DNA of 64,000 bases, taken from positions 12,048,314 through 12,112,313 of the forward strand of contig CM068828.1 of assembly GCA_028554795.2 (NCBI GenBank), written 5' to 3'. Below, piece by piece: positions 61,242 through 64,000 of this stretch. The notes under the pieces are model-generated. The model saw only the letters and a program-made list of their open reading frames with translations. It was not told the DNA's origin and did no database searches. The translations under genes and the position numbers were made by a program. Origin of the DNA: Sinohyriopsis cumingii. Taxonomy: Eukaryota; Mollusca; Bivalvia; Unionida; Unionidae. Within the stretch, counting starts at the first letter, position 1, and each line of letters starts with the position of its first letter.

Positions 61242-62935
61242 CTACCTGCAAATCAGGATATGTGTTACTTATTATACTTATTGCTCCTAGCAAACTGGAC
61301 AGACCCAGATCTGACAGCTCATTAAGCGTATTATGCGATGGCAGGTATGGATCTGTGCAGTTTGCAGCTGGACTCTTATTTTAAGTGAGTATATATGGTT
61401 GTTTGTTGCATAGAATTCATAGAATTATTTTGTATGTTATTTTTAACATACTTTATACATAAGTGGTAATGTTTTTCAGTGCAGGATAGAAATGTCTTAT
61501 ATTTGGTATCACATTCTAGAATGTTTTATAGTTGCGTAGAGAAGTGTGTGATAGAAACAGAAGTAAAACAAAAAATTGTAATTACACAAGGGATAAGTAA
61601 CTTTTATACGTTGCCCTGTAAGTATACATTCCATGAAATAAAGCTGAATGGAAGAACTTAACATAAGTACATAAGAATAAACAAAAGGCGAAGATGAAAT
61701 ATAAGTACATGTATGTCTATTAATTGTGAAAAATGTAACTGGAGAGTAGGGCATGTCTGCTACGACATCAGATTTTACAATTTCAACACTAAATGAGTTA
61801 AGGTTTTTAAATGTTTAAAAGTCAATAATAGCAAGGAAATATTTAAGATGCATTATGACACCAACTACACAACATCTAATGCTATTTATTAGATGACTTG
61901 TAAAAAGAAATATGTTGGACAAACTCCTCAGCCAGTGTCAAAATGCATGATGAAAAAGATTTGACATAAATAACTTTATCATTCCATTGTTTTACTCTCG
62001 TATGTCAGCACACTTTGACGACAACTTCCATGATTCATAGGATCTTTCATTTAAAGCAATTGTTAATTCATAACATCTGTTTGAAGAAGAGTATATCAAA
62101 AAATAAATTGCCACATTTCCCTACTGTTCTGTGTGTGTGTGAGTTTGTGTATATATGATGAAAATTGACTAATTGATAGCAATGGAGTTGAAATTGTATA
62201 ATTTGTTATTTGTGGAAAACACAAAAACATCAATACAAAAGTATTTAAAATTGTTCCATCCCCTCTATGGCCATTCTTAGAATTGTTTATCATTATTATT
62301 ATTACTAATTCTAAAATAAAATTTTACCATCTTAAAATCATTGTACAATAACTTGTACCAAGGGGCATAATTCAGCATTAATTCTGAAATGGAATGTCTA
62401 CTAAAGTAAACATTGGATTCACTGTTTGGATACTGTCAGACATATCTGAAAAGTTTAGAGTATACAGTTATTTACAGTCATCATTGATACATTCATAATG
62501 TTTAATCAGTTATGCATATTTTCAGGGAAATAAAACTCACAATCTCTTTATATATGTTCTATCAATAAGAAAGAAGAACTTGTATCTAAGCAACACTGCA
62601 TCTAGTGTCTAGTATATTTTGTTTTCAACATTAACAAAACACATAAACTCTCTGGATGATGTTCTGAACTTGCTCAGCAGTTCACAAAGAAGACTGAAGG
62701 GAATCCGGTTGTTTAACACCTTGGTAAATAAGCTATTCTATGTCTATCTTTACTCTACTCAATTTACGGGGTGTATTATGGATATTCAACTATTACATTT
62801 TATCATTTTGTGTAAGTATGACAAAGATAGTCCATCAAAGGAAATACTCATTTTCTTGAAGAATAAAAATAGCCTCAAAAACTCTTGAATCCCATAAAAC
62901 AAATATAATGAAGGGCATGTTTTATAGTCCACCAA
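61237..62935. other. No gene recognised
   Basis: AT-rich DNA with short open frames only. A 62-bp stretch at about 61,292-61,353 is flanked by AG and GT and open in one frame, but too short to call an exon. Confidence 0.4.
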
Positions 62936-64000
62936 CTTTTACAGATGTCATTTTTGATGTCTGCACATTCAGTATTTTTAGATGTCATCTTTGATGCCTG
63001 CACATTAAATATTTTTGGATGTCATCTTTGATGCCTGCACATTAAATATTTTTGGATGTCATCTTTGATGCCTGCACATTCAATATTTTTGGATGTCTTC
63101 TTTGATGTCTGCAGAGTCAATATTTTTGGATGTCTTTGATGTTTGCACATTCAATATTTTTGGATGTCATCTTTGATGTCTGCACATTCAATATTTTTGG
63201 ATGTCAAATTTTGATGTCTGCACATTCAATATTTTTCGATGTTTTTGATGTCAGCACATTTTTTAGATGTTGTCTTTGATGTCTGCACATTCAGTATTTT
63301 TGGATGTTGTTGATGTCTGCACATTCAATATTTTTAGATGTTGTCTTTGATGTCAGCACATTCAATATTTTTTGATGTTGTCTTTGATGTCAGCACATTC
63401 AATATTTTTGGATGTTGTCTTTGATGTCAGCACATTCAATATTTTTTGATGTTGTCTTTGATGTCAGCACATTCAATATTTTTGGATGTTGTCTTTGATG
63501 TCAGCACATTCAATATTTTTTGATGTTGTCTTTGATGTCTGCACATTCAGTATTTTGGATGTTATCTTTGATGTCTGCACATTCAGTATATTTGGATGTC
63601 TCTGATGTCTGCACATTCAGTATTTTTGGTTGTCGTCTTTGATGTCTGCACATTCATTATTTTTGGATGTTGTCTTTGATGTCTGCACATTCAGTATTTT
63701 TGGATGTCTTTGATGTCTTCACATTCAATATTTTTAGATGTCTTTTTTTATGTCTACTCATTCAAAATTTTATGTCTTTGATGTCTGCACATTCAGTATT
63801 TTTGGATGTCATCTTTTATGTCTGTACAGTCACTATTTTTGGATGTCATCTTAGATGCCCGCACATTCAATATTTTTGCATGTTGTCTTTGATATCTGCA
63901 CATTCAGTATTTTTGGATGTCTTCTTTGATGTCTGCACATTCAATATTTTTAGATGTCTTTTTTATGTTTGCTCATTCAAAATTTTATGTCTTTGATGTC
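62936..64000. repeat. Degenerate 31-37-bp minisatellite, continues past the window
   Basis: Unit GATGTCTGCACATTCAATAT plus TTTTGGATGTCATCTTT, with frequent 3-6-bp deletions (for example GATGTCTTTGATG) and TCAGCACA variants. More than 30 units to the window edge. The open frame at 63,667-63,996 is repeat translation. Confidence 0.92.

Noticed and set aside
61292..61353. Possible 62-bp exon flanked by AG and GT
   Set aside because: Open in one frame, but too short, with no homology and no partner exons.
63667..63996. 109-codon ORF at the right edge
   Set aside because: Translation of the degenerate minisatellite.
1..64000. CRISPR arrays, bacterial operons or rRNA genes
   Set aside because: The regular repeats are eukaryotic minisatellites without unique spacers; nothing prokaryotic and no rRNA was seen.

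Overview
The window is animal (metazoan) genomic DNA. Split-gene structure, several tRNA-derived SINE families with target-site duplications, LINE and Ty3/gypsy LTR remnants, long microsatellites and a host gene with canonical GT-AG introns all point that way. The repeat style and the type of virus-like element suggest an invertebrate, most likely a mollusc; that last step is inference. The window holds three blocks: about 13.4 kb of repeat-rich DNA without a recognised gene (1-13,400), a nested set of virus-like mobile elements (about 13,400-47,400), and a small host gene related to TMEM254 with repeat-filled introns, followed by minisatellites (48,290-64,000).

The centrepiece is a structurally complete Maverick/Polinton (adintovirus-like) element at 15,374-35,752. 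It has 380-bp terminal inverted repeats that I count as differing at about three positions, and a perfect 6-bp target duplication (ATTGAC). It carries a protein-primed family B DNA polymerase, FtsK/HerA-type packaging ATPase, retroviral-type integrase with a chromodomain, adenain-type cysteine protease, double jelly-roll major capsid protein, single jelly-roll minor capsid protein, pX-like and other Maverick proteins. Accessory genes include a BIR (IAP) protein, a zinc-knuckle protein, a tandem family with an F-box-like motif, and several short coiled-coil proteins. Replication genes lie left, accessory genes in the middle and morphogenesis genes right. Most genes or clusters have their own TATA box, often overlapping the stop codon of the gene before. 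Four breaks are visible despite the young TIRs: an integrase frameshift in a T8 run, an early stop in the minor capsid gene, a frameshift in the pX-like gene and a stop in one F-box-like gene.

The most unusual signal is a set of sequences matching the replication-dependent histone mRNA 3' end: a 6-bp stem, UUUC loop, ACCCA and a downstream GAAAAGA-type purine box. They follow the 194-aa coiled-coil gene at the left, all three small coiled-coil genes at the right, and the leftmost minus-strand gene. The outermost two are built into the TIRs. The DNA polymerase, accessory and capsid-protease units appear instead to use AATAAA signals. The three right-end genes also share an upstream box, GGGGATGTTTTCCTTCACG. 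Both signals recur in the older element, so they are conserved parts of this lineage.

The young element lies inside the polymerase gene of an older, decayed relative (remnants from about 13,510 to 47,400). The older copy retains a 5'-truncated polymerase, a capsid fragment, an apparently intact protease ORF, and pseudogenes of the small coiled-coil genes. It has been further broken by a non-autonomous Ty3/gypsy LTR element (about 38,114-41,586), two LINE 3' ends and a SINE.

The host gene is reconstructed from four exons (48,290-58,154) giving a 119-residue membrane protein that matches TMEM254 along its length. Its introns and downstream DNA hold a 67-bp minisatellite, a 29-bp minisatellite of about 44 units and a third array that runs off the window.
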